Below are positions 9,647-18,776 of a DNA stretch of 64,000 nucleotides, in pieces. Source of the DNA: Plasmopara viticola (lineage: Eukaryota; Oomycota; Peronosporomycetes; Peronosporales; Peronosporaceae); contig MBPM02000062.1 of assembly GCA_001695595.3 (NCBI GenBank), positions 1 through 64,000 of the forward strand, written 5' to 3'. Positions within the stretch are counted from its first letter, which is position 1; each line of letters opens with the position of its first letter. The position numbers and the translations under genes are program-made. The notes beneath the pieces were generated by a model, which saw only the letters and a list, made by a program, of their open reading frames with translations, was not told the origin of the DNA and ran no database searches.

Positions 9647-12335
9647 ATGCTACCACCTAATTATATTCCATCCTTATACAATCCATCAGACTATATCGGC
9701 TCATTGGATTACTTGACTATTAGTATTGGCGATTTGCGATATAACAAAAGAAATGGGGTGCATTACACTTCGGATTTGTACATCACTGGAAATATCTACC
9801 AAAATGGAACAATGATTGATTTGAGTGTGCTGTCGGGTATTACACCAGGAACAGCTTCCGCTGGGAAATTGATTGCGGTTGACTCTACCAGAGACATCGC
9901 GAACATTAATAATCTCTCAGCATCACAATTAACAGGAACTCTTCAAACAGCTGCACAGCCTAACATTACATCACTGGGAACAATTTCATCAGCACTCAAT
10001 GTTAGTGGATCTACCCCTATAACTTGTAATAACTCCCTGTCGAGTAGCACGTGCTCATTATCTGTTGATTCTGTATCTGGAGATCAGACATTTGGCAGTA
10101 CAACAGCGAATAAGTTCCATTTTAGAACAAATGGAAATAGAAAAATAACGATAGGATCCACTGGTTTCGTAGGCATTAATAACACATCTCCAGCTAAACA
10201 ATTAGATATTATCGGATCGACAGCATTAACAAACTCATTGTATCAAATCACTGATGGAACAGTTATTTATCAGCAGTGGTTCGATGGAACTCAATGTTGT
10301 CTTCAAACGTTTTCAAATCATCCATTGACTTTGCATCAAATAATGGATCTGTGCAAATGTCAGTATTAACGAATGGAAATGTAGCTGTTAATAACACATT
10401 GACAGCTACTAATATATCCGCTTCAACTTTATATGGAACACTTCAAACAGCCGCTCAGCCCAATATTACGTCGATTGGAACTTTAGCGACTCTTACGGCT
10501 ACATCAATTACTGGAACACTTCAAACAGCTGCTCAGCCAAATATTACATCGATTGGAACGTTAGCGACTCTTACGGCTACATCAATTACTGGGACACTTC
10601 AAACAGCAGCACAACCAAATATTACATCGATTGGAACTTTAACATCATTGAATACGGCAGGATTAGTAACCGCTACTTTAACTGCTAATGGGCAATCGTT
10701 TAGATCTATAAATGGGACTTCAACATGTGCTCTGTTTCATTTTAACAATGGGGATGCTTATTTTGGAACATCTACAGCAAACAATTTAGTCTTTCAAACA
10801 AGTAATACAGGAAGAATGACAATTAGCTCAACGGGCGCTGTCTCTGGTATCTCATCATTAAGCGCTACTTCTATTACAGGAACTTTACAAACAGCAGCTC
10901 AACCAAATATTACATCTACAGGAGATTTAACGCTACCTACGTCATTGACAATTACAAATGGCACTACTCCACTTTCAATCAGTAATACAACCTCAACGAG
11001 TACCTTTCGCTTAACCATTCAAAATAGTGGTGGTGCTCAAGATATTGGTTCTTTTACAAACCATAGTTTCTTCTTAAATTCAAACAATACAAGACGATTG
11101 CAATGTGATACTGTTGGTAATATTGATATTTTAAATCATAATGCAGCTACTGTTGGATTAAAGCTTGGTGGTACATTAATTACATCAAATGCAACAGAGC
11201 TTAACTACTTAGATTTAACTATGGGCCCAGGAACAGCAGAAGCTTCAAAAGCATTAGTATTAGATGCAAGTAGAAATTTAACGAATGTTGGTAAAGTTAA
11301 TTTTACATCATCAGATGCTACCCAACCTACCGGCACTACTAATGCAAGTAATTATGGCTTAAATATGTTATCAACAGTAAATACAAATGGACAGTACAAT
11401 TCAGCTGCGATTGCATTTAGAAATAGTAATGTAGATGGTATGCCTCATGGTGTAATTTTATCTCAACGTACTGCTGCAGCTGCTGGTGACCTAGTATTTT
11501 TAACACAATCTGCTACAAACAATGTATCAGAAACATGTAGAATGTTATCAACTGGAGCATTAGCAGTTAATGCTATAGCTGCTGCTGCAGTAACTGCTTT
11601 TGGAAGTGCAAACTATGTTGATGGTTCCTACCAGAAAGTATTAGACCTTCAATCAAATAATGTATCGCCAATTGTTTTTTGTATTGAAATTAACTCTGGA
11701 CCGAATACAACATCTACTGATGCAACTTGGATGGGCAATTTGACTAACAATGATTTGCGATTCGGAGTCAATAACTCAACTAAGATGATTTTAGATACAA
11801 ATGGTCGATTAGGAATTGGAACTACTTCTCCATCAGCTATGTTAAGCGTATCAGGAACGGTAATACTTTTAATGTAGGTGGACAATTATATGCACAAGGT
11901 AGTAGTACAGCATATACGACATCTCAATCAGGTCCAGTAACAGTAAGTGTTGCAGCTACATTTGGTGGACCAATTCAATGCAGTTCAATCTACTGTACAT
12001 CTGATCGTCGTTGCAAAGACATTATTAAACAATTAGACACTGTTTATTGCGATAAATTCTATGATCTAAGTATCTATGAATATCGATACAAAGGATCAGA
12101 TGAAACTATCCCAAAGATTGGTTTCATCAGTCAAGAATTGTATGCAGCTGGATACATAAACTTACTATCAATGACACCGAATGAAAACTTGAAGAAAGTG
12201 GATGAAGATGACATAGAAGGATATCAGATGAACATTGATTATAGTAAAATTACAGCGATAAACTTCTGCATGAAAAAAAAATTACTCAATCAAGTGAAGC
12301 AACTTGAGATGGAGCTGAAGCATAATTTTGAGTAA
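9647..12335 (+). pseudogene. PLV fibre protein with S74 chaperone domain, copy 2 (frameshifted)
   Basis: Readable from ATG at 9,647 to TAA at 12,335 across three frames (to 10,369, 10,276-11,877, then to 12,335). A lost T near 10,330 and a 4-nt loss near 11,860 break it, and both are also present in copy 1. It lacks the extra shift of copy 1 near 4,285, so most of the fibre is one 533-codon frame. The repeat region has two units of the 26-residue GTLATLTATSIT.. repeat. The C-terminal S74 block has the Ser and Lys of SDRRCK. Confidence 0.85.
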
Positions 12336-12574
12336 AGCTCAATAGATTCCGGTCTGACGACCGCTCGAACTTGTTCGACGGTCAAAGACCTTTCGAACTT
12401 CGTTCGGATGTCAACAAAAAAACTTGATTTTTTATTTGCCGGCTGACGGACACTAATAGCCTGACTGGTCTGAAGACCAGGCGAACTTGTTCGGCGGGCA
12501 AAGACCCTTCGAACTTCGTTCGTACGGCGAGGGAGTTCACTCCGCGAGCCAATGGTTCTGGAGCTCGCTCCAAT
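12336..12574. repeat. Hairpin cluster between convergent PLV genes, copy 2
   Basis: Mirror of 2,785-3,023 with all eight stems preserved between the fibre stop (12,335) and the MCP stop (12,575). Confidence 0.8.
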
Positions 12575-14350
12575 CTACTCATATTCAACCACTTCACCGG
12601 TTAAACGATCAATAGACATAGATCGACCGTAAACAACGAGAATTAGACAATTCATTCCTTGACTGCAAGTATTGGTGCCGGAGACAAGGATAGATTGAGA
12701 CACATCTGGATTCGTTAATCGAGAGCAGTCTGCAATTAGAACACGCTGACCAACATCCCATTTGTAGGAATCAAATAATCCGTTGCTAATCTCATGCGAT
12801 AGCGCTCCATTAATAGCTCCGAGCTTCTTGACTTCGTCTTGGAACGATTCAAATGAGTAATCATGCGTTTTGTTGAATACATTTTCATTGCCAACCATTA
12901 CTTGGAAATTGCGAATGCTTGCTCCTGGCTGACAAGTCCATGGAGCACTGTCAAATGGGGATTGGAATTGTTCGATATTCGTTGCGCTTACGAAATGACC
13001 ACTGCTTGTTTCACGATATGGAATCAGAGCAATGTATTTGATATTCTTTAAGCTTGAAGATAATTGAAAGCTAAACGGAGCGTTTTGCTGAGAGTTTTGT
13101 TGACCAGTACCTGCTTTTGATTTGAAATACTGTGCGTAGCAATCGAGGTAATTGACTTTCTTAACAGGTTTAGCAACAATTTGACTTTGATTAGCGATAT
13201 CGTAGAAAGGGATATATAAACGAGTCGTTGTAAATGGGAAGATTTGACCAGAAGTAGAGATCTGTGTAATGTTGTTGGACATAACGCCGAAAGCTACTCG
13301 AAGTGAGCCAGCTCCGCCAGTTGTAAGTTTCCCTGCATTTGGATTACCTGGGGCCGCACTTGATACCATTACTGGAACCGTCGAGCAACCGTTTAGGGAG
13401 AGAGAGGATAAGCTCATTAAATCACCAGTTGCAGTTGTGATATCAACAAAGCCGGTATTGAACGTCATCGTTAATTTGATTTGAGGGTTCGCAACAAGAT
13501 CCAATTCCTTAAAGATTGGATGGAGATCAACTAAACGAAGCTTTAGCATATAATACCACGTACCAGCAACACCTCCTGCGGTAGTAACGCCAGCTACGTA
13601 TCCACCAGTACCTTGTTGTTGAATTTTAGAAAGAATTGCACCACTTCGCGTTGACGGCCAACCAAGAGGGTTTGTTGCTGTAATCGTTGCTCCAGTGGCA
13701 TCAGAGGTACCAATTTGTTGTGGATTCCAAATTAGACGCTGGATTAGTCCGTTATTAAGAGCTGGAGTTGTTTCTGGAATTAAACCAGTAGCTACAGTTG
13801 TGGCAGCATTAACTGAATTATTCACAAAACCATCTCCTTGTGTTGAAGCGGTAGGATTGCTACTACTTTGTGGGAAATTTAGACTAACTACATCATCTGG
13901 AGCAAGATAGCAGTCTGCACCGTTCTTCAATAAATCATCATCACACCATTCAGTTTGAGCACGTAAATTGTTCCAATAATTTTTATAGTCATTGCTGGTA
14001 ATGACACTTTTACCGTTGATTTCAACCGCTAATTTATTTAAAATGTTCCATACACCAGCCTTTAATCCTACCGCAAAACGATTTAGAGTACCATTAAGAG
14101 CTGAGGCAGACGTATTTTTAACCGTTACTACATAAGGAACGACTACATATGCATCTCGAAGACTGCCATAGCCAGTCGACCCATTTAGTTGTGAAGTCGC
14201 ATTCATGATGACAGTTCCCGATTGATACGAACCGTTGTTGTCATCAACGACATTTACAACACGCTTGTCTTTACTGACACTGACAACTGGATCTGGATTA
14301 GTTGTTGAATCGAATAAAAACGAATCTGCTAATTGGGTGCTATCACTCAT
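12575..14350 (-). CDS. PLV major capsid protein, copy 2 (intact)
   Basis: A complete 591-residue frame and the only full-length MCP in the window. Recognisable PLV/polinton MCP segments are VVPYVVTVKNTSASALNG (about residues 70-87), NRFAVGLKAGVWNILNKLAVEINGKSV, the WNNLRAQTEW region, and KLRLVDLHPIFKELD in the second half. The length fits double-jelly-roll MCPs (about 500-650 residues). It would form the capsid shell. The gene is divergent from the protease and convergent with the fibre gene. An intact capsid gene beside broken fibre and ATPase genes points to recent decay rather than an active virus. The family call rests on recalled sequence character; a structure prediction should show two vertical jelly rolls. 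Confidence 0.88.
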   Translation of the reverse strand: MSDSTQLADSFLFDSTTNPDPVVSVSKDKRVVNVVDDNNGSYQSGTVIMNATSQLNGSTGYGSLRDAYVVVPYVVTVKNTSASALNGTLNRFAVGLKAGVWNILNKLAVEINGKSVITSNDYKNYWNNLRAQTEWCDDDLLKNGADCYLAPDDVVSLNFPQSSSNPTASTQGDGFVNNSVNAATTVATGLIPETTPALNNGLIQRLIWNPQQIGTSDATGATITATNPLGWPSTRSGAILSKIQQQGTGGYVAGVTTAGGVAGTWYYMLKLRLVDLHPIFKELDLVANPQIKLTMTFNTGFVDITTATGDLMSLSSLSLNGCSTVPVMVSSAAPGNPNAGKLTTGGAGSLRVAFGVMSNNITQISTSGQIFPFTTTRLYIPFYDIANQSQIVAKPVKKVNYLDCYAQYFKSKAGTGQQNSQQNAPFSFQLSSSLKNIKYIALIPYRETSSGHFVSATNIEQFQSPFDSAPWTCQPGASIRNFQVMVGNENVFNKTHDYSFESFQDEVKKLGAINGALSHEISNGLFDSYKWDVGQRVLIADCSRLTNPDVSQSILVSGTNTCSQGMNCLILVVYGRSMSIDRLTGEVVEYE

Positions 14351-14410
14351 TATTAAAATTGAAGGTTAATGTCTGTTATATTATGATTAGCTATATATAA
14401 GCATTACATA
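14351..14410. promoter_or_regulatory. PLV divergent promoter, MCP/protease, copy 2
   Basis: Mirror of 951-1,009. The 12-mer lies on the minus strand at 14,373-14,384. One extra base separates it from the MCP start compared with copy 1. Confidence 0.6.
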
Positions 14411-14797
14411 ATGATTTTTAAATTAAATAAATTGGGTGAATCGACGGCTAATGAACTACAAGAGCTCGCAAATCAGCTGAATGTTCATGTTGATGGGATA
14501 ATAGATTTTAGAAAAATCAGAGGCCCCCTAGGGAATGGAAGCTATATTATATTACTTCGATTAGACTCGGGTGTAGGCCATTGGGTTTGTGTGTGCAACA
14601 ATGGATACTTTGATTCGATGGGTTTAGGGCCTCCAAGAATTCTGGGTGATACGGAATGTAATAATAAACAGTTTCAAGGGACCTATGATAATTATTGTGG
14701 TTTATGGAGTCTGTTGTATCTGTATAGCAAACAACACAATCGACCTGATTTATTGAGACATTTTTACGATTTGAATACAGAAGTTTCACTTCGTTAA
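14411..14797 (+). CDS. PLV maturation protease, adenain/Ulp1-like, copy 2
   Basis: Encodes the same 128 residues as copy 1, with catalytic H57, D68, Q89 and C96 in place. It reads toward the next gene with 12 nt between stop and start. The intact frame in both arms suggests this part of the virus decayed less than the fibre and ATPase. Confidence 0.85.
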   Translation: MIFKLNKLGESTANELQELANQLNVHVDGIIDFRKIRGPLGNGSYIILLRLDSGVGHWVCVCNNGYFDSMGLGPPRILGDTECNNKQFQGTYDNYCGLWSLLYLYSKQHNRPDLLRHFYDLNTEVSLR

Positions 14798-14809
14798 TAT
14801 AGAGTCATT

Positions 14810-15199
14810 ATGAATAGAATCAGACGATACAGAGGACCTGAAGTGGATGAAGTTGCTCCAAAAGATGATAGAATCGATGTGATAATGAAAGAATTGGAGT
14901 TTTTGCGTTCTGAATTGGCTCAAAAAAAGGTTGAATCATCCATTTCAAAATACTTCAAAGAAGAGATCTTCACAAAAGATAGAAAAGGTTTACTCAAAGA
15001 TGGATTTGTTAGCAAAGGAGATTATCTCGAAATTCCACTAACAATACTGAATGCCAGATACAAACAATGGTGCATTGATACTGGACATAATCGTATGTTG
15101 CGTAAAGCGATCATTGAGAACATCCGAAATGATAAAGTTGATGGAGTTGTGTTCAAATATTATGACGGATACGACAAAATACGTGTTTTCCCGCATTAG
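14810..15199 (+). CDS. PLV hypothetical protein with coiled coil, copy 2
   Basis: Same 129-residue protein as at 162-551: acidic/basic N-terminus, heptad-like helix, then a compact basic domain around ARYKQWCIDTG. It overlaps the convergent small ORF at 15,153-15,410. Function unknown; a winged-helix DNA-binding domain is possible. Confidence 0.6.
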   Translation: MNRIRRYRGPEVDEVAPKDDRIDVIMKELEFLRSELAQKKVESSISKYFKEEIFTKDRKGLLKDGFVSKGDYLEIPLTILNARYKQWCIDTGHNRMLRKAIIENIRNDKVDGVVFKYYDGYDKIRVFPH

Positions 15200-15410
15200 T
15201 GTGCTTTTCCTTTATAAACTGACACTTGTTGATACTTGCACTAATTAAATCAATTTCTTTACAGAGCTGTATTATGTCAGATGCTGAATGCTTTTCTATT
15301 TTCAATTACTCATATAAATCACTCGGTATTTCGGTATCTACCGGTTCCTGTTGTTCGGCATCTTCAACATAACCAGTATCATCGGTATCGGATAGAATTG
15401 TAATATCCAT
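15153..15410 (-). pseudogene. PLV small acidic protein, copy 2 (nonsense mutation)
   Basis: The frame starts with ATG at 15,410 (MDITILSDTDDTG) and runs for 85 codons to TGA at 15,153-15,155. A TAA replaces the Tyr codon found in copy 1 shortly after SDLYE, so only about the first third would be made. The start context AAAAATCATGG is preceded by AT-rich sequence with TATATAAATA. It gives the 5' end of the gene that is cut by the window edge in copy 1. Confidence 0.45.
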
Positions 15411-15454
15411 GATTTTTGTGTCTATATAAATAAATATATTTGTATCTGCAGTTG

Positions 15455-15564
15455 TTCAATCACCCAGTTGGGTGATGTCAAAAACCCAACAGTGGGTTGC
15501 ACCATTTGATTGGCTGAAATACGGATAGAGAGAAGGTCCCTCACTCACAGAAGCAATTGGAAGA
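15455..15564 (+). promoter_or_regulatory. CRN copy 1 upstream region: two hairpins, CCAAT-type box and initiator
   Basis: Two inverted repeats, TCACCCA/TGGGTGA and AACCCA/TGGGTT, lie at about 15,459-15,502. GATTGG (inverted CCAAT) follows near 15,510, then CTCACTCA near 15,540, which fits the oomycete initiator consensus (YTCANTYY), about 25 nt before the ATG. CRN copy 2 keeps the GATTGGCTGAAATACG box and a CTCGCTCG variant. The host-type core promoter suggests that CRN transcription is driven by the host. Box names rest on consensus matching by eye. Confidence 0.5.
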
Positions 15565-17484
15565 ATGGTGACGCTGTTCTGCGCGCTCGTCGGTGTCAAG
15601 GGAAACGCGTTCTCCATCGACATTGATGCGAGTAAGTCTGTGGACCACTTGAAGAAGAAGATCGCGGAAGTTCAGAAGTATGACTTTGCAGCGAGCAAGC
15701 TGGAGCTGTTCCTCGCCAAGAAGGGCGACGCGTGGTTGACCCAAAAGCAGGTGGACGAAGGAATCAGTGACACGAGTGATTTCAAGCCATTGAAGGTTGT
15801 GGCAGCCCCGCTCCAGTTGGTCGGCTTGTCGGAGAAAGACGTTGCGTTCGAACTCACGATGGAGGATATCGAGACCATGAACACCCCTGTTCACGTGTTG
15901 GTGGTGGTTCCAGAAGTTGATCAGGAGCAATGGGATGAGCAACGGGCACGCAAGAAGGCCAGATCATTGACTGTCATCGAGGTCGAGAGGATGGATTCAA
16001 TTGCAGCCACCTTGGATATCGGCAGGTGGCAAATTGGTGGCATCGCACTCGACATTCGCCACGTCGAGCCGGATTTTCCCGCGTGGTTCTATGTTCGGAA
16101 GGAAACGCAGGACATCATCAAGATATTCAACGACCATATGGAAAAGAAGCTCAGCACTGTGTTTGTGGGGACACCTGGTGTTGGGAAGAGCATGATGGTC
16201 GTGTTGTTTGCGTTCTACATGGCTTTGCTTCAACAGAAACGCGTCGTCTTGTTTCGGAAGCTGAAAAAGGAAGGATTCTCCTTGCTGTATCTGGATGGAA
16301 AGAACAAGCAATATTGGCGAAGTAACAAGGCGAGCTTGAGTGATCTTGATGAACTGCGTGGTCAAGATTTTGAATTGTGTCTGGACGGTCTCATGCACAA
16401 GGACATTGCCGAAAACTTTGCAACGCTGGCGTCGTTCCGATTGCTTGCCACGTCTGTCCAGTATCCAATGAAGAACGACGACGGTCCTGTACTGAGGCGT
16501 TGTCTAGTGCCCTTTTGGTCCAAGGTGGATTTGAAATCTGTTGGGGCGCATTTTCAATGGACGGAACACAATATCAAGGACAGGTACTACTACTCGGGTG
16601 GCAACTTGCGCGACTTCTTGTCGGAGAAGAGCGTTGTCATAGATTCAATTGACCAGGCTATTGGTCTGGTTGATGCGCAAGTGGCCGAACTTTTGAATAC
16701 CCAGTATGCTCTTGGCTCGGAGAAACAAATTGATCGCTTACGGATGGCGTCAGTTCGAGCGAGTGAGCAGGATCCCAAGAACCAAAGCAGCTCGGCGAAG
16801 TATACGATGACGAGGTCGTGGTTTTGTGTGATCACCTCCGAGTATGCGTTGAGGCAACTTGGCAAAATCGTAGCGCCATCCTACTATGAGGAGTTGTGGT
16901 CAAAAGGTCGCATGCTTGGCGACGATGGGTTGATGGGAATTGCATTCGAGAATTACGTGCATGCGATGGCAAGAGACGGACAGAAGCTCGAGTTGCAGGT
17001 GAGGACGTACGACCGAAGAAAAAAGAACCAGCATACATATGCTGCGTTGGAATTCGAAGCCAACGCGTATCTCTATGAAGGCACTAATGCAGCGGAATGC
17101 GAAGCAATCATGCAGCAACTTGCGGATGTCGACTATTGGTATCCCTGCACACGTTGTTTGGAGACTATCGACAGTGTTGCCAAGCTGAACATGGGTGGGG
17201 AACATAACGTGGTTGGCTTGATCCAAATAACGAAGTCCGACAATCATAAAATTGACTCAGTGGCACTTGACAAGTATGCGAAGATGTTTCCGGACGGTGC
17301 CAGATATATTGCGGTGGTGCCAGACAAGGAGACCAGTGATAAATTTCGACTTGCTCCAGCTGATCCTCCACCCAAGTGCTGTTGTACGTTGCGTATGTCG
17401 CAACCTGGAGTCCGTGAAACCATGTGCTGCAGAATTAAGCTTTTCTCTGATAGCCTGTCTAAGCCGATAGTGTTGTGGTGGTAG
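15565..17484 (+). CDS. Crinkler (CRN) effector-type protein with NTPase and nuclease domains, copy 1
   Basis: 639 codons. Residues 1-117 are a Crinkler N-terminal module: ubiquitin-like start, LELFLAK at 46-52, and HVLVVVPE at 110-117. The body has a P-loop NTPase (Walker A GTPGVGKS, 202-209) followed by a PD-(D/E)XK-like nuclease region (FEN about 461-463, Asp near 535 in LETIDSV, QITK at 554-557, then a conserved His). CRNs of this NTPase-plus-nuclease type are reported to act in host nuclei. The last 40 residues differ from copy 2 because of a one-base loss in CCTCCACCC; in the copy 2 frame the protein would end near 17,417. GC content is well above the neighbouring viral DNA. No secretion signal is obvious, as is common in CRNs. 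Confidence 0.85.
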   Translation: MVTLFCALVGVKGNAFSIDIDASKSVDHLKKKIAEVQKYDFAASKLELFLAKKGDAWLTQKQVDEGISDTSDFKPLKVVAAPLQLVGLSEKDVAFELTMEDIETMNTPVHVLVVVPEVDQEQWDEQRARKKARSLTVIEVERMDSIAATLDIGRWQIGGIALDIRHVEPDFPAWFYVRKETQDIIKIFNDHMEKKLSTVFVGTPGVGKSMMVVLFAFYMALLQQKRVVLFRKLKKEGFSLLYLDGKNKQYWRSNKASLSDLDELRGQDFELCLDGLMHKDIAENFATLASFRLLATSVQYPMKNDDGPVLRRCLVPFWSKVDLKSVGAHFQWTEHNIKDRYYYSGGNLRDFLSEKSVVIDSIDQAIGLVDAQVAELLNTQYALGSEKQIDRLRMASVRASEQDPKNQSSSAKYTMTRSWFCVITSEYALRQLGKIVAPSYYEELWSKGRMLGDDGLMGIAFENYVHAMARDGQKLELQVRTYDRRKKNQHTYAALEFEANAYLYEGTNAAECEAIMQQLADVDYWYPCTRCLETIDSVAKLNMGGEHNVVGLIQITKSDNHKIDSVALDKYAKMFPDGARYIAVVPDKETSDKFRLAPADPPPKCCCTLRMSQPGVRETMCCRIKLFSDSLSKPIVLWW

Positions 17485-17639
17485 CGATTTGCCTCCTATC
17501 CTCAGCTACTTGTTGAACAATGTATTGATTCCAAAAAGCTCGTTGGTTCTGATCACCTGTATGATCTAATAACCTGCTGAATCGCGACAAGGAGTTGACC
17601 AATGTTACAGCACATGTATGAACCAAACTGACTTTCGAG

Positions 17640-17945
17640 GACATACGATCGATCGAGGCAGTGAATCGAGGACGGTGGATCGACTGCGTTTGAGAAAACA
17701 GCTGTGGTTGAGAGCAGTGGATCAACGGTGCGAGGACGGTGGATCGACTGCGTATATGAGAAACCGCTGTGGTTGAGGTCTGTTGATGAGACTATCATAC
17801 CTTGAGATGGCATACCCATGGATAAGTATGTCATCTCCATGGATAAGAATGGAATACCTCGGGATGAGGAAACCATACCCAGGTATAAGAATGGAATACC
17901 TTGGGATAAGGAAACCATACCCAAGGATAGTACCCAACGATGTGA
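17640..17945. repeat. Two adjacent tandem-repeat arrays downstream of CRN copy 1
   Basis: From about 17,655 to 17,785 a unit of roughly 63 bp containing CGAGGACGGTGGATCGACTG is repeated twice with differences. From 17,800 to 17,940 shorter units of about 21 bp alternate GATAAGAATGGAATACC and GAAACCATACCC. Both arrays are open in several frames, but I see no evidence that they code. The rest of 17,485-17,977 contains no recognisable gene. Confidence 0.65.
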
Positions 17946-17977
17946 ACATGGAGATTTCAGTCAAAAAAAAAATTCGA

Positions 17978-18295
17978 TTAATTTAATTCTACACCAAATT
18001 CGTTCAAGTTTTCTTTCAATGAGGGACATTTATTCTTGATGTATTCATTTTTACACATCCAATTGAAATATTGGGTATCGTTTTCAACAATCCACTTGAC
18101 GGATTTGTTCTTATGTTTGCCCCACCGCATAATATAGCTATCATCTCCATCTTGGAACTTACCTTGTAAAAACCGTTTGATATCAGAGTCTTCTGTTTGC
18201 TGGTTGTATAACCATCGACAGTATGACGCATCTTGCTCATAGACTTCCTCAAGAGATTTTCCTTTATATTTTCCGAACTCTAAAATTACTGACAT
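17978..18295 (-). CDS. Small protein with two ExoX-C-like (DUF3820-type) repeats, left arm
   Basis: 105 residues in two related halves: LEFGKYKGKSLEEVYEQDASY..WLYNQ (about 5-32) and MRWGKHKNKSVKWIVENDTQYFNWM (about 56-80). The pattern hhxxGKaKxKSh..hh..D..Ya.Wh matches the small domain found at the C-terminus of exonuclease X and in short proteins of large DNA viruses. The role is uncertain; nucleic-acid binding is a reasonable guess. Its AT-rich codons and AT-rich 5' region resemble the PLV genes rather than the neighbouring CRN gene, so it may be viral cargo. The right-arm copy differs by at least one residue (R/L after DIK). Confidence 0.65.
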   Translation of the reverse strand: MSVILEFGKYKGKSLEEVYEQDASYCRWLYNQQTEDSDIKRFLQGKFQDGDDSYIMRWGKHKNKSVKWIVENDTQYFNWMCKNEYIKNKCPSLKENLNEFGVELN

Positions 18296-18380
18296 TTTTG
18301 ATATGGTGTATTGGGTATGGGGTATGCTTATAGTATATTAGTAAATTTATATTAGAATTAAAAATATTAATTCAATTTAT

Positions 18381-18479
18381 TTAATTGTTTTCTAACCAGT
18401 TTTTATGTTTTGCTCTCTTCAAATGTTGTTTACCAGCACAATCACAACTGATTTTTTTATTTTGTTTATCTTTATTCAT
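18381..18479 (-). CDS. 32-residue zinc-finger-like micro-ORF, left arm
   Basis: A 33-codon ORF including the stop, starting MNKDKQNKKISCDCAG and ending in HKNWLENN. The spacing CxC ... H ... H with basic residues resembles the short C2H2-type fingers (CxCGG...RH....H) found repeatedly in large DNA viruses and their relatives. It is identical in the mirrored arm. Composition is AT-rich like the PLV. It is very short and could be chance, but conserved Cys/His spacing next to another virus-like gene makes it worth listing. Confidence 0.4.
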   Translation of the reverse strand: MNKDKQNKKISCDCAGKQHLKRAKHKNWLENN

Positions 18480-18776
18480 TTCAAACTACATCTTTGTCTG
18501 AAGAGGATATTATCGCTACCCTAAGTGCTTCAGGTTAATAGAAATGTTGATTTGTCGGTGAGGGTAATGATGGAAGGTTTAGAGGTGTGTTTTTTATATA
18601 GGGATGTGATTAATGCTTACGGGTAATTGGGTTGATGATTTGTCTGTGGGTTAAGGATGATGGGTTTAGAGGGTAGTTCTTATATAGGATAGAGATTTAG
18701 CTGTGGGAGAAACATGAAGGTTAAAGCGGCAGTTTGGGCCGAAGGCTCGAATGCCGCTTTAAGGTATATACTTCTG
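18480..18776. repeat. Diverged tandem repeat and hairpin at the Copia-B junction, left arm
   Basis: Reading on the minus strand, two diverged copies of a unit beginning TATATAA and containing CCTCTAAACC and GACAAATCA lie about 95 bp apart (roughly 18,545-18,610 and 18,640-18,700). Next to the copia breakpoint is a 42-bp imperfect inverted repeat (18,720-18,763) with outer stem TTAAAGCGGCA/TGCCGCTTTAA and a GCCGAAGGC core. No gene is seen. The paired TATA-like starts could be promoters or a terminal structure of the cassette. Confidence 0.5.

Larger units (their letters stand above)
8015..15360. repeat. Palindrome A, right arm
   Basis: Inverted partner of 1-7,342, carrying PLV copy 2 and the 3' part of Copia-A. 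The spacer between the arms (7,343-8,014) is single-copy within this palindrome and continues the same copia element in the plus direction. The copia therefore reads straight from the spacer into this arm, and the left arm is the added inverted piece. Confidence 0.93.

Noticed and set aside
15541..17371. Minus-strand frames within CRN copy 1, and their mirror in copy 2
   Set aside because: Shadows of the CRN frame; no start context or domain.
18540..18680. GGGTTA/GGGTAA-like stretches as telomeric repeats
   Set aside because: Units are irregular and belong to a diverged 95-bp tandem repeat rather than a telomere motif.
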